Source: Nitrospira sp. CR1.3 (GTDB lineage Bacteria; Nitrospirota; Nitrospiria; Nitrospirales; Nitrospiraceae). Taken from it: a stretch of DNA of 64,000 bases. The position numbers and the translations under genes are program-made. Of this stretch, positions 25,823-33,470 are shown in pieces; within the stretch, counting starts at the first letter, position 1; each line of letters starts with the position of its first letter. The stretch covers positions 62,001 to 126,000 of the forward strand of contig WIAH01000009.1 of the NCBI GenBank assembly GCA_014055525.1, read 5' to 3'. The notes below the pieces were generated by a model that saw only the letters and a program-made list of their open reading frames with translations, was not told where the DNA came from and searched no databases.

Positions 25823-26608
25823 ATGCCGTCAGTCATGGCGTGGACAGTGATGTCGTCGATTGGCCTGATCGCGTGCTCGGTGTGGGCACTGCTCATGATC
25901 TCTGCCCAACGCTCTTCACTCTCGGCTGATGCGCGAAGGCGTTTTACCATAACTTCAGGGCTCTATCTTCTTGGCTGGTTGGCGCTCGCATTTGTCCTCG
26001 GTAGTAGCGGGATATTCCAACCGACTCCTACGAGAGCGTTCCCAGCACTCGCGACGGGTATCGCATTTCCGGTCTTCACTGGTGCTTGGCTGCTGAATCG
26101 GTCCTCGGTATTGAAGACCGTCCTCGCAGCGACCCCGTTGCCGTGGCTGACGGGCATTCAGTTCTATCGAGTGGTGGGAGGCATTTTCCTGGTGCTTTAC
26201 TCCCTCGATCGAATGCCCGGTGAGTTTGCGATTCCGGCAGGCTGGGGAGACATAGCTGTGGGTCTGGCCGCTCCTGTCGTCGGCTACCTAATCTATAGAA
26301 ACTACCGCTGGTCCTGTTTTGCGGCAGCGAGCTGGAACGTCGTCGGGATCCTTGACCTCGCCGTTGCGGTCGGCACAGGATTTCTCACCTCCCCGGGGTC
26401 GTTCCAAGCGCTTGCCATAGAGAACCCGAACATGTTGATTACGGCGTTTCCCTTGGTGATAGTGCCGCTTGTTGCCGTGCCGATGTCGATCTTGTTGCAC
26501 CTCGCTGCCTTGCGGCGTCTTAGGCTGGCGTCTGGCGTGTCTCCTCACCAGGCATTCAACTGTGAGGGCCAATCGATGCACCGGGTTTCCCATACGCCGG
26601 CCGGATAA
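25823..26608 (+). CDS. Hypothetical polytopic membrane protein
   Basis: A 261-residue integral membrane protein with about seven hydrophobic segments (for example MSSIGLIACSVWALLMIS, LYLLGWLALAFVLGSSG, VVGGIFLVLYSLDRMPG). AGGAGG lies seven bases before the ATG; the frame is open earlier but without that site. I do not recognise a transporter or enzyme signature. The soluble C-terminal tail is short and polar. It lies 195 bases downstream of the pump gene; that gap contains no feature I can support. Confidence 0.7.
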   Translation: MPSVMAWTVMSSIGLIACSVWALLMISAQRSSLSADARRRFTITSGLYLLGWLALAFVLGSSGIFQPTPTRAFPALATGIAFPVFTGAWLLNRSSVLKTVLAATPLPWLTGIQFYRVVGGIFLVLYSLDRMPGEFAIPAGWGDIAVGLAAPVVGYLIYRNYRWSCFAAASWNVVGILDLAVAVGTGFLTSPGSFQALAIENPNMLITAFPLVIVPLVAVPMSILLHLAALRRLRLASGVSPHQAFNCEGQSMHRVSHTPAG

Positions 26609-26701
26609 CGCGACTCGAACTTACTGAAGAGGAAACAAAGGGTTCTCACCCGTTGGAGCGGTTCAGTTCATGTTGAATGCCAAGTTGATTGAGGCATCGC
26701 G

Positions 26702-27670
26702 GTGTGTTCGATATGGCATCTCCTCAGATGGTCTGCAACAATCATCGCGCTCAACGCGGTCCTCGTGTCTGCAGCATGGGCGGAGCCTGTCGCACCGAGC
26801 GTGCACTGGGGGGCGATCGCCTATCCGGATCAAGATCGAACCCTGCTCGCAGGCATGACGTTCAATCGCTTTACCGAGTTCGACGGGTCCGGGAACAGGT
26901 TCAATGCGATCCAGGAATCGGCAGGATTTAATTTTGCCACGGTCAGCTGGACCGAGCGTTTCATGAAATTTCCCGGTTGGAGCACCAACCTTACAGTCGG
27001 GGCCGGCCCGACCCATTCGGACCCGACGCTCTACCTGCAGAATGATTTCACACACCGCCTGCTGAAGGAGGGTTCAGTGCCGGTCGCTCGGGAACGCGAA
27101 GCGACGGATTTCATGGTCAACGGATCCGTCACAAGGTGGGCCAAACTATTTGGAGAGCGCGAGGTCGGCTTTGTGAGTCTTGGATTTGCAGCCGGCTCGC
27201 TCTATCAAGAGGCTATCGCTCAGATGGGGGTTCGCCGTCTCTCACTGGCGGAAGCGTTGGAACCGGTGGTGGGAAACAGCGCTTTCCTGCGGGGATTCTC
27301 GCGCTTCGTGCGGTTTTCCGGTATGGGGCGATTCGGCCAGGTGTTCAGCGGTTCGGCCTTCCGGGATTCCATGCTGGCCGACCAATCGTACCTCGCGCAG
27401 GGATCGATTTCGATTGCCGCGTATGACGACGCTGACGAGATGCCGCCGCGATGGGAGTTCGAATTCGCCGTCACGTTCGATTCCGGCTTGTTCGCCGATC
27501 CCAATGGGCATGCGATCGAGCGGCGATTCGGGTCGCTCGCCCTGCGGTTTCCCTATGGAGTCCTGGAAACATGGAATGATGTGTTGGGAGGGACCGACAG
27601 CGGGCCTACGTTCGGTTTTCATGTTCTGTTCGATTTACGTAGGATTTACGGCCGGCTGACGGCGCCCTAA
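26702..27670 (+). CDS. Hypothetical exported protein
   Basis: A 322-residue protein with a signal peptide (about residues 8-27, WSATIIALNAVLVSAAWAEP). The mature part has alternating aromatic/hydrophobic strands and Gly-rich turns (TVSWTERFMKF, NLTVGAGPTHSD, FGFHVLFDLRRIY at the end), which would fit an outer-membrane barrel or lipid-related protein; I cannot name the family. The start is GTG with no clear ribosome-binding site, so the exact N-terminus is uncertain. The last residues do not end in the usual C-terminal Phe of many outer-membrane proteins. Confidence 0.65.
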   Translation: MCSIWHLLRWSATIIALNAVLVSAAWAEPVAPSVHWGAIAYPDQDRTLLAGMTFNRFTEFDGSGNRFNAIQESAGFNFATVSWTERFMKFPGWSTNLTVGAGPTHSDPTLYLQNDFTHRLLKEGSVPVAREREATDFMVNGSVTRWAKLFGEREVGFVSLGFAAGSLYQEAIAQMGVRRLSLAEALEPVVGNSAFLRGFSRFVRFSGMGRFGQVFSGSAFRDSMLADQSYLAQGSISIAAYDDADEMPPRWEFEFAVTFDSGLFADPNGHAIERRFGSLALRFPYGVLETWNDVLGGTDSGPTFGFHVLFDLRRIYGRLTAP

Positions 27671-27795
27671 GGAAATCCTATTCTGCTCGCATTATCACTT
27701 GTTTCTGAATTCTTGTCCAAGATCGGGATACCGATGTCGATTTTGACCTTCCCTGACGACTATCTGGCGAGATAGCTGAAAGAGGAGGCCTTCGC

Positions 27796-28063
27796 ATGAA
27801 ATGCACGTTGTTGATTTATGGCGATGAGAACCGACAAGCCCTTCGCCACGACAAAGGACTTGATCGCCGGCTTTTGGAACTGGACGTGCAAGTCGAAAGC
27901 GGAGGCAATCGAATGGGTCAAGCGCTGTCCGAATCCTCATGAGGGGGAATCGGAGATCGAAATTCGGCAGGTATTCGAAGCAGAAGACTTCGGCGCCGAG
28001 TTCACTCTCGAGTTCAGGGAACAAGAGGAACGTGTGCGGGGCCGGCTAGCTCAAAAGAAATAA
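27796..28063 (+). pseudogene. Broken YciI-family gene (internal deletion)
   Basis: The ATG at 27796 has AGAGGAGG seven bases upstream and encodes MKCTLLIYGDEN, the standard start of YciI/YCII proteins. The sequence then jumps, in a different frame, to the family C-terminus (TDKPFATTKDLIAGFWNW... NPHEGESEIEIRQVFEAEDF). About 60 central codons are missing and the two ends are out of frame. An 81-residue frame from 27818 covers only the C-terminal part. YciI proteins in such clusters usually sit with SRPBCC and ECF sigma genes, as here. Confidence 0.8.
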
Positions 28064-28075
28064 ACGGAGGAATCC

Positions 28076-28603
28076 ATGTTGAAGATCGTTGCCATCGTCA
28101 TTGTCGGGCTGATTGCGACGGTGCTTATCTATGCCGCGACCAAGCCGGATACGTTCCGCATCCAGCGGTCGTCAATGATCAACGCGCCACCTGAAAAGGT
28201 TTTTGGGCTGATCGACGACTTCAAGAATTGGGCATCATGGTCGCCTTGGGAACAGAAGGATCTTGCAATGAAGAAAACCCATAGTGGCGCGCCACAGGGG
28301 AAGGGCGCCGTGCTTGAATGGGACGGCAACAAGGATGTCGGCACAGGTCGTATGGAGGTTCTTGAGTCCACTCCTGCTTCGAAGATCCTCGTTAAATTGG
28401 ATTTTCTCAAACCGTTCGAAGCCCACAATCAGGCGGAATTCACTCTGGCCTCTAGTGCTGGCTCAACCCAGATAACCTGGGCCATGTATGGCCCCCAGCC
28501 CTACATGATGAAGGTGATGGGTCTTTTTTGCAGCATGGACAAGATGGTCGGCAAGGATTTCGAGGCGGGATTGGCTAGTCTCAAGGCCCTCGCTGAGAAA
28601 TAA
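28076..28603 (+). CDS. SRPBCC (polyketide cyclase-like) protein with N-terminal anchor
   Basis: A 175-residue protein with an N-terminal hydrophobic segment (VAIVIVGLIATVLIYAAT) followed by an SRPBCC ligand-binding domain: RIQRSSMINAPPEKVFGLIDD and WASWSPWEQKD are typical. These domains bind hydrophobic ligands or act as cyclase-like folds; no catalytic residues can be assigned. ACGGAGG precedes the ATG. It sits between a broken YciI gene and a frameshifted DUF1428 gene. Confidence 0.85.
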   Translation: MLKIVAIVIVGLIATVLIYAATKPDTFRIQRSSMINAPPEKVFGLIDDFKNWASWSPWEQKDLAMKKTHSGAPQGKGAVLEWDGNKDVGTGRMEVLESTPASKILVKLDFLKPFEAHNQAEFTLASSAGSTQITWAMYGPQPYMMKVMGLFCSMDKMVGKDFEAGLASLKALAEK

Positions 28604-28606
28604 AGG

Positions 28607-28974
28607 GTGATTTACATTCGCTATGTCGATGGGTTTGTCCTACCGGTACCGAAAACAACTTGAAGGCCTATGTCCGTATGGCCAAGAAGGCCGGGAAAGT
28701 CTGGCGCGAGCACGGCGCGCTGGAATACCGCGAATGCGCGGGTGACGACCTGAAAGTGAAAATGGGCCTGCCGTTCCCCCGCTTGGCCAAGCTCAAAGCC
28801 GGCGAGACCGCGGTGTTTTCATGGAACGTCTACAAGTCACGCGCCCATCGCGACCGCTTCAACGCCAAGGTCATGAAGGACCCGAGCATCAAGGGGATGT
28901 GCAACGGGAAGTCGATGCCGTTTGACATGAAGCGGATGGGCTACGTTGGATTCAAGGTAGTGGTCGACGCATAA
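28607..28974 (+). pseudogene. Frameshifted DUF1428 gene
   Basis: The first part, GTG at 28607, reads IYIRYVDGFVLPVPK, the conserved DUF1428 N-terminus, then meets TGA. Another frame continues NNLKAYVRMAKKAGKVWREH through to GYVGFKVVVDA, the complete remainder. The shift falls in CCGAAAACAAC near 28653; one extra A would restore a single frame of about 122 codons. The family is a small dimeric alpha/beta-barrel of unknown function. Either a real pseudogene or a homopolymer sequencing error. The downstream part alone (28660-28974) has no good start. Confidence 0.78.
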
Positions 28975-29032
28975 CGAAAGAAGCGGGCTCGAGACTGAGC
29001 CACGTCAAATTGGCATAGTTCGGAGGTGTACC

Positions 29033-29491
29033 ATGGCTGAAATTATTCATCGCGTAGGTATCAAAGAGAATCCTGACAAGGTGTTCAGAGCACTCTCGAC
29101 GATCGACGGCCTGGCCGGTTGGTGGACCACCGATACGAGTGGCGCCGCTGACGTGGGGAAAACCATTGAATTTCAATTTCGTGATCCCAACGGGAACACC
29201 ATAGGCGGATTCACCATGGAGGTGTTGAAGCAAGAGCCCTCAAAGCGGGTGCAGTGGAAGTGTGTCAAGGGGCCCGAGGAATGGATCGGGACGGACATCA
29301 CCTTTGATTTGAAACAAGAGAACGAATTCACGATCGTGCTGTTCGGCCATCGGAACTGGAAGGAGTCCGTCGAGTTTACCGCCCATTGCAGTACGAAGTG
29401 GGCCGTCTTTTTGATGAGTCTCAAGGAATTCATTGAAACCGGGACAGGCAAACCGGCTCCTCGAGACGTCAAAATCGATAATTGGAATTGA
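29033..29491 (+). CDS. SRPBCC/AHSA1-like domain protein
   Basis: A 152-residue protein of the activator-of-Hsp90-ATPase-like SRPBCC group: IIHRVGIKENPDKVFRALST, then LAGWWTTDTSGAADVGKTIEF. The cavity-lining residues are generic and the ligand is unknown. GGAGGTGTACC precedes the ATG. It is intact, whereas the neighbours on both sides (DUF1428 and VOC) are broken. Confidence 0.85.
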   Translation: MAEIIHRVGIKENPDKVFRALSTIDGLAGWWTTDTSGAADVGKTIEFQFRDPNGNTIGGFTMEVLKQEPSKRVQWKCVKGPEEWIGTDITFDLKQENEFTIVLFGHRNWKESVEFTAHCSTKWAVFLMSLKEFIETGTGKPAPRDVKIDNWN

Positions 29492-29513
29492 CTTGTTAAC
29501 AGAAGGAGACACC

Positions 29514-29761
29514 ATGGTCAGCAAAATCTTCGTCAATCTCCCCGTGAAGGATCTCGACAAATCGATGGCATTCTTCAAAGCCGTCGGCTTTTCGTTCAAC
29601 CCAAAGTAAATGAGCTCGCCGATAAGGCGATTAAGGCTGGTGGGGCAGAAGCCTACTCACCCAAAGAATACGGCTTCATGTTCATGCGGAGCTTCGAGGA
29701 CCCGGACGGCCATATCTGGGAAGTGTTTTGGATGGACCCGACGCAAGTACAGAAGGGATAG
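29514..29761 (+). pseudogene. Broken VOC family gene (internal deletion)
   Basis: ATG 29514, with AGAAGGAG upstream, encodes a typical VOC start (VSKIFVNLPVKDLDKSMAFF) and stops after 31 codons at TAA 29607. From 29606 the adjacent frame reads VNELADKAIKAGGAEAYSP and ends FEDPDGHIWEVFWMDPTQV, the C-terminus of the same kind of protein. Around 45-50 central codons are absent. The breakpoint lies exactly at the frame change, so this is a deletion and not a single-base error. Confidence 0.82.
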
Positions 29762-29808
29762 CCGTTGGGATGCGCGAGGCCCTGTCTCATTCACAGAAGG
29801 AGAAGTCC

Positions 29809-30234
29809 ATGATGCTAACCGAGGCAAACTCTTCACCCATCTCAAAGAAGATGCTCTGGGTCGGGTACATCATGAGCGCGCTGCCGGTGCTGCTGCTGCT
29901 TTTCAGCGCCTCGATGAAGTTGCTGAAGCTTCCGGCGGCTGTAGAGGGGTTCGGTCATCTGGGATATCCTGAGCACGTCGCCCTACCGCTCGGGATCGTC
30001 GAACTCGTTTGCACGGTTCTCTATGTGATCCCGCGCACGTCGGTACTCGGAGCGATTTTACTCACCGGCTACCTTGGCGGCGCAACCGCGACCCATGTGC
30101 GGGTCGGCGAGCCGTTCTACATGGCGATCATGCTTGGTATCCTGGTCTGGGGAGGGCTCTACTTGCGCGACGAACGCCTGCGGGCGCTTCTGCCTTTGCG
30201 AAGCTCGCTCGCAAAACAAACGGGCTCCGTCTGA
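29809..30234 (+). CDS. DoxX-like membrane protein
   Basis: A 141-residue four-helix membrane protein: MLWVGYIMSALPVLLLLFSA, LPLGIVELVCTVLYVIP, AILLTGYLGGATATHVRVG and a last hydrophobic segment. The THVRVGEPF motif in helix 3-4 is typical of the DoxX-like family. GAAGGAGAAG precedes ATG 29809 (a second ATG follows directly). A second DoxX member in the window; its substrate or partner is unknown. It follows the broken VOC gene in the same direction. Confidence 0.85.
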   Translation: MMLTEANSSPISKKMLWVGYIMSALPVLLLLFSASMKLLKLPAAVEGFGHLGYPEHVALPLGIVELVCTVLYVIPRTSVLGAILLTGYLGGATATHVRVGEPFYMAIMLGILVWGGLYLRDERLRALLPLRSSLAKQTGSV

Positions 30235-30281
30235 CATGTTTTCGTCGAATGTCCTCATCACTTAATCACAAGGAGGCCACC

Positions 30282-30884
30282 ATGCGTTTCATCTCTCTCG
30301 CAGTCACCACATTGAGCATCATGCTGACCGTTTCGCCGGCCCTTGCCAAAGAGAAGAAGGGTGAGAAACCCATGGATCCGCAGGCGATGATGGAGCTCTG
30401 GAAGAAGCTGGCGGCGCCCGGCGAGCCGCACAAGTTGTTTGCCGGTCTGGCCGGCAGCTGGACCACGACGACCAAGGAGTGGATGGAGCCGGGCAAGCCT
30501 CCGACAGAATCAACCGGCACGGCGGAAATGAAGATGTTGCTGGACGGACGATTCCTGTACCAGGAATACAACAGTCAGATGATGGGACAACCTTTCTCCG
30601 GAATCGGTATCGACGCCTACGACAACATGACCAAGAAATATGTCACCGCCTGGATGGATTCGATGGGCACGGGGATTTTCCTCATGGAAGGCACGGCGAG
30701 CCCCGACGGCAAAACCATCACGCTGAAAGGGTCGCATCCTGAACCGGGTGGAGGAAGGATGACGCATCGCGCGGTCTGGAAAATCGTCGACAACAACAAC
30801 CAGACGTTTGACATGTACGGGGCACACCACGGCGGCAAGGAAACGAAGATGCTGGAGATCACGTATACACGGAAGCAGGGATGA
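30282..30884 (+). CDS. Exported DUF1579 protein
   Basis: A 200-residue protein with a cleavable signal peptide (MRFISLAVTTLSIMLTVSPALA). The mature part is a DUF1579 domain: LWKKLAAPGEPHKLFAGLAG, SWTTTTKEWMEPG, LDGRFLYQEYNSQMMGQPFSG and HRAVWKI. The family forms a small beta-barrel and has no assigned function. AAGGAGGCC lies just ahead of the ATG. It closes the run of small stress-type genes on the plus strand and faces the YHS gene. Confidence 0.85.
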   Translation: MRFISLAVTTLSIMLTVSPALAKEKKGEKPMDPQAMMELWKKLAAPGEPHKLFAGLAGSWTTTTKEWMEPGKPPTESTGTAEMKMLLDGRFLYQEYNSQMMGQPFSGIGIDAYDNMTKKYVTAWMDSMGTGIFLMEGTASPDGKTITLKGSHPEPGGGRMTHRAVWKIVDNNNQTFDMYGAHHGGKETKMLEITYTRKQG

Positions 30885-31071
30885 ACGATGTCCGCGCCCT
30901 TCTCCGCGCGGCTAATTTATCTGGTTTAGGTTTGATCTAGCCGAGAGAAAAGGTGCCCGGAGCAATTTCGATCTGAACAGCCGCCTCAGCCGCGCCAGCT
31001 CCCCACCACGTGCCAGATTGCGTCTTATGTGCCGCTCGTTTGAGACACGTGATGCCTAAGGTCATGGAGTC

Positions 31072-31101
31072 TGGCCCGCCGCACCGCGATGCGGCGGGCC
31101 A
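31072..31101 (+). terminator. Hairpin between convergent genes
   Basis: TGGCCCGCCGCA (31072-31083) pairs perfectly with TGCGGCGGGCCA (31090-31101) around a six-base loop. It lies 12 bases beyond the stop of the minus-strand YHS gene and 190 bases beyond the DUF1579 stop, so it most likely ends the YHS transcript. No T-run is visible. Confidence 0.5.
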
Positions 31102-31113
31102 TTCTCGCGTCGT

Positions 31114-31575
31114 TCACAAATCGCCTGGGGCCTTGTCCTTGATGTCGGACCAGTTGGCATTGGCTTTCTTGATGTAGCCTGGAATATCCTTCTGCCACTT
31201 GTCTTGAATGCCCTTGTCCAGATTCAAGTACAGTACCCCATCGACGACCTTCCACGCTTCAGGATCGACCACAAACTTTTTCCCGACGGCCACGCCGTAG
31301 GCGCAGTAGCCGCCATAGGCCGGGAGATACTTCTGCGGGTTGGCCGTGAACAGCTTCTTATGTTCCTCATTGGCGAACGCGTAGGTCACGCCGTCGTGTA
31401 CGGTCACGTGATACCCCGATCCTCTCATGGGCCTGGCGTCGGTGAAATACGCGACCGGGTCGTATCCGTTAAGTCCCGGTGTGCTGTGGCGTACGTCTGT
31501 GGCCAATGCCTGGCTCGAAGTGATGCCGGCGGCCAGCACCATGCCCGTGATCGCTAGCGCACGTAAGACTTTCAT
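31114..31575 (-). CDS. Exported YHS domain protein
   Basis: A 153-residue protein with a signal peptide (MKVLRALAITGMVLAAGITSSQALA) and a YHS-type domain: GYDPVAYFTDARPMRGSGYH, then FANEEHKKLFTANPQKYLPAYGGYCAYGVAVG. This pattern is common in exported proteins thought to bind metal or small ligands. AAGGAGGAG precedes the start. The 259 bases upstream, before the anti-sigma gene, hold no gene I can support. Confidence 0.88.
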   Translation of the reverse strand: MKVLRALAITGMVLAAGITSSQALATDVRHSTPGLNGYDPVAYFTDARPMRGSGYHVTVHDGVTYAFANEEHKKLFTANPQKYLPAYGGYCAYGVAVGKKFVVDPEAWKVVDGVLYLNLDKGIQDKWQKDIPGYIKKANANWSDIKDKAPGDL

Positions 31576-31834
31576 GGCACTCCTCCTTGGGTGATGGTGA
31601 AGTAATGGGGATGCGTCTTGCAGCGCCCCGTTGTGTGTGTATCGGGGAAAGAGGGCAATTGTTACTGGTCGACATGAAATTTTCTTGGCACGGGACGAAG
31701 CAGCGGTCTATCGGAGCAGTCCGGGCACGGTTCTCTGTGAAGTAAGGACAGCAACGCCACACATTCGCCGATTCGCGACTCAGAACAAAAGAGCCGGTGG
31801 CCCCATGCCGGAAAGGCACAGGAGAAGCCGATGG

Positions 31835-32116
31835 CTACTTGCGGGATGATTCGACCGCCCGTCGTATGCGTTCCTTGGCCTCGGGGGAGAGGCGAGGTTC
31901 CTCTGGACGGTCGGTCTCGATGAGCCGTGCGCTGTCTTTTCGAAGCACATTGCGGATGAGCGCCAGGTGGCGTTTATATCCCTCGCAGAGCACACACATC
32001 CGCAGGTGCAGGGACATGCGCATCCGCACGTGAATCGGAAGGCGGCCTTCCATAGAATCGGAGAGCAGCCGGGCCATGTCCCGGCACGTCGGTAGCATTC
32101 GGAACATCCAGCTCAT
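31835..32116 (-). CDS. Putative zinc-binding anti-sigma factor
   Basis: A 93-residue protein whose start overlaps the stop of the ECF sigma gene by four bases (ATGA). It has the H-x3-C-x2-C motif of ZAS anti-sigma factors (HLRMCVLC near residue 37), with a second His upstream. There is no clear transmembrane segment in the rest, so it would be a soluble sensor-inhibitor. The position directly after the sigma gene is the strongest support. The signal it senses is unknown. Confidence 0.78.
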   Translation of the reverse strand: MSWMFRMLPTCRDMARLLSDSMEGRLPIHVRMRMSLHLRMCVLCEGYKRHLALIRNVLRKDSARLIETDRPEEPRLSPEAKERIRRAVESSRK

Positions 32117-32739
32117 GCGCCCTCAACCTTCTGGCTCCGGCCGAAGTATCGGCCGGACAAACAGTTTCGCAATTGCTTCCTGGCCCGATGCAGGATGACG
32201 CCAAGATTCGTCGGGGTCAGGCTGAAGAGTCGGCAAATTTCTTCCGTTTCGACCTCGTCCATTTCTCGGAGGGTAAAGACTTGTGCCGCTCGCGGCGGCA
32301 GATTCTCCAAGCACGCCGCGAAGACCGCCCAAAACTGCTTTCGTTCGAGCAGCCCATCCGGCTTTTCAGGCCATCCGCCAATGGCGGCCATTTCCGGTTT
32401 CCAGTGTCCATCGGGGAGAAAATCCTCGTCCGCCGACTGGCTATCCGCGGACTCACGAAGTGGTTCCCTGGCTGTTCGACGGAAATAATCGATGATCTTA
32501 TGTTTGATGATTCCGAACATCCAACTGCGCTCCGCTGTCGGTCCATTTTCACGATAGGTGCCTTGGAGCGCCGCCAGAAACGTTTCCTGAACCAGATCTT
32601 CAGCGACGTCGGAGTTCCGCACGCGGGCGAGGGCGAATCGATAGAGAGTATCACCGTGATCATCGATCCAACGATCTGATGCGGAGATTGGGCGATCAAC
32701 CATTTGCGAACTCATCCTTCTCAAGAACTCTTGTTCCAT
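32113..32739 (-). CDS. ECF RNA polymerase sigma factor
   Basis: A 208-residue sigma-70 family protein of the extracytoplasmic-function class. Region 2 is seen in DTLYRFALARVRNSDVAEDL and VQETFLAALQ, with SWMFGIIKHKIIDYFRR as the -10 recognition part. Region 4 is LENLPPRAAQVFTLREMDEV followed by EICRLFSLTPTNLGVILHRA. An acidic linker of about 45 residues separates them. It is co-translated with the anti-sigma gene at 31835. It has no clear ribosome-binding site at the first ATG; a start at residue 9 is possible. Confidence 0.92.
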   Translation of the reverse strand: MEQEFLRRMSSQMVDRPISASDRWIDDHGDTLYRFALARVRNSDVAEDLVQETFLAALQGTYRENGPTAERSWMFGIIKHKIIDYFRRTAREPLRESADSQSADEDFLPDGHWKPEMAAIGGWPEKPDGLLERKQFWAVFAACLENLPPRAAQVFTLREMDEVETEEICRLFSLTPTNLGVILHRARKQLRNCLSGRYFGRSQKVEGA

Positions 32740-32859
32740 GATGCCAGGATGCTCTTTGTCGGCGAAGGGGCCGAATTATTACATGGAGTTCTGGGGCGGT
32801 CGGAAAAATTAGGAAAATTAGGGACATGCTGCTTTTCGGATCGTCTCCTCCACGTGCGC

Positions 32860-32937
32860 AACGTCCGATGGAAGGCCATACCCTTCGACGTGAACCGCAT
32901 GGTCTACAGCGGATTCACAGTGTTGGTCGACCCCTAG
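32860..32937 (+). pseudogene. C-terminal remnant of a DUF1428 gene
   Basis: The last residues of the frame ending at 32937, KAIPFDVNRMVYSGFTVLVDP, align with the C-terminus of the DUF1428 gene at 28607 (SMPFDMKRMGYVGFKVVVDA). Nothing upstream in any frame resembles the rest of the family. It is therefore a fragment left from a second DUF1428 copy, next to the ECF sigma gene. Confidence 0.6.
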
Positions 32938-32967
32938 CATCATTTGAGTCACAACCCTCCAGTCTCC

Positions 32968-33001
32968 TGCCGATGGTTCGGCTAGTGCCGGGATATCGGC
33001 A
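32968..33001 (+). promoter_or_regulatory. Tandem 16-bp palindromes (unit 3)
   Basis: TGCCGATGGTTCGGCT (32968-32983) and TGCCGGGATATCGGCA (32986-33001) again lie 18 bp apart start to start, matching the sites at 19174 and 21148. A -24/-12 element follows 95 bp downstream. Putative binding sites of the sigma-54 activator encoded at 16585. Confidence 0.78.
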
Positions 33002-33095
33002 GGCCCTTATCGTCACTCAGTAGACTCGCACGAGAGCGCTTCATTTTCGTCTCGTTCTTTCAACCAGTTAGATGATCATTTTCAATCGCCGTTGC

Positions 33096-33110
33096 TGGAA
33101 TGGCCCTTGC
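33096..33110 (+). promoter_or_regulatory. Sigma-54 promoter of the STAS-RND operon
   Basis: TGGAAT-GGCCC-TTGC has the GG-N10-GC spacing and most consensus bases of a sigma-54 promoter. Transcription near 33122 leaves a short leader to ATG 33139 and excludes the upstream start at 33100 for the STAS gene. Confidence 0.75.
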
Positions 33111-33138
33111 CATTCTCCTGAACCAGGGGGAACAAGGG

Positions 33139-33456
33139 ATGCTGAAGATCACCGAACATCGAATCGAAGGGACCGACTCCACGGAACTCCTCCTCGAAGG
33201 ACGCTTGGTCGGCCCCTGGGTGGAGGAAGTCGATTCCTTTTGGCGGCGAATGGACGGAAACCGACAGAAGCAGACCGTGATCGATTTAGGCGGGGTCACC
33301 TTCGTGGATGCTGAAGGTAAAGGACTTTTGACTCGCATGTGGAGAGCAGGCGCGAAGTTTCATGCGGCAGGCTGCCTGATGAGGTGCCTTGTCGATGAGA
33401 TCACGGAGACCGGTACAAACGAATCAACCTGTCTGCACGACAAGAAGATCAGCTGA
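33139..33456 (+). CDS. STAS domain protein
   Basis: A 105-residue STAS-fold protein (LKITEHRIEGTDSTELLLEG, then TVIDLGGVTFVDAEGKGLLT). STAS domains of the SpoIIAA type carry a phosphorylatable Ser in D-x-S-G; here the position reads D-A-E-G, so classic partner-switching control by that Ser is not possible and Glu may mimic the phosphorylated state. First gene behind the sigma-54 promoter at 33096, ahead of a small membrane peptide and a complete tripartite RND pump. ATG 33139 is chosen because the promoter excludes earlier starts. Confidence 0.82.
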   Translation: MLKITEHRIEGTDSTELLLEGRLVGPWVEEVDSFWRRMDGNRQKQTVIDLGGVTFVDAEGKGLLTRMWRAGAKFHAAGCLMRCLVDEITETGTNESTCLHDKKIS

Positions 33457-33470
33457 TCGGAGGTGTGATC

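Noticed and set aside
27721..27775. Palindromes ATCGG-GATA-CCGAT and CTATCT-GGCG-AGATAG as further activator sites
   Set aside because: They differ from the YGCCGANNTNTCGGCA motif, are not in 18-bp tandem, and have no GG-N10-GC element behind them.
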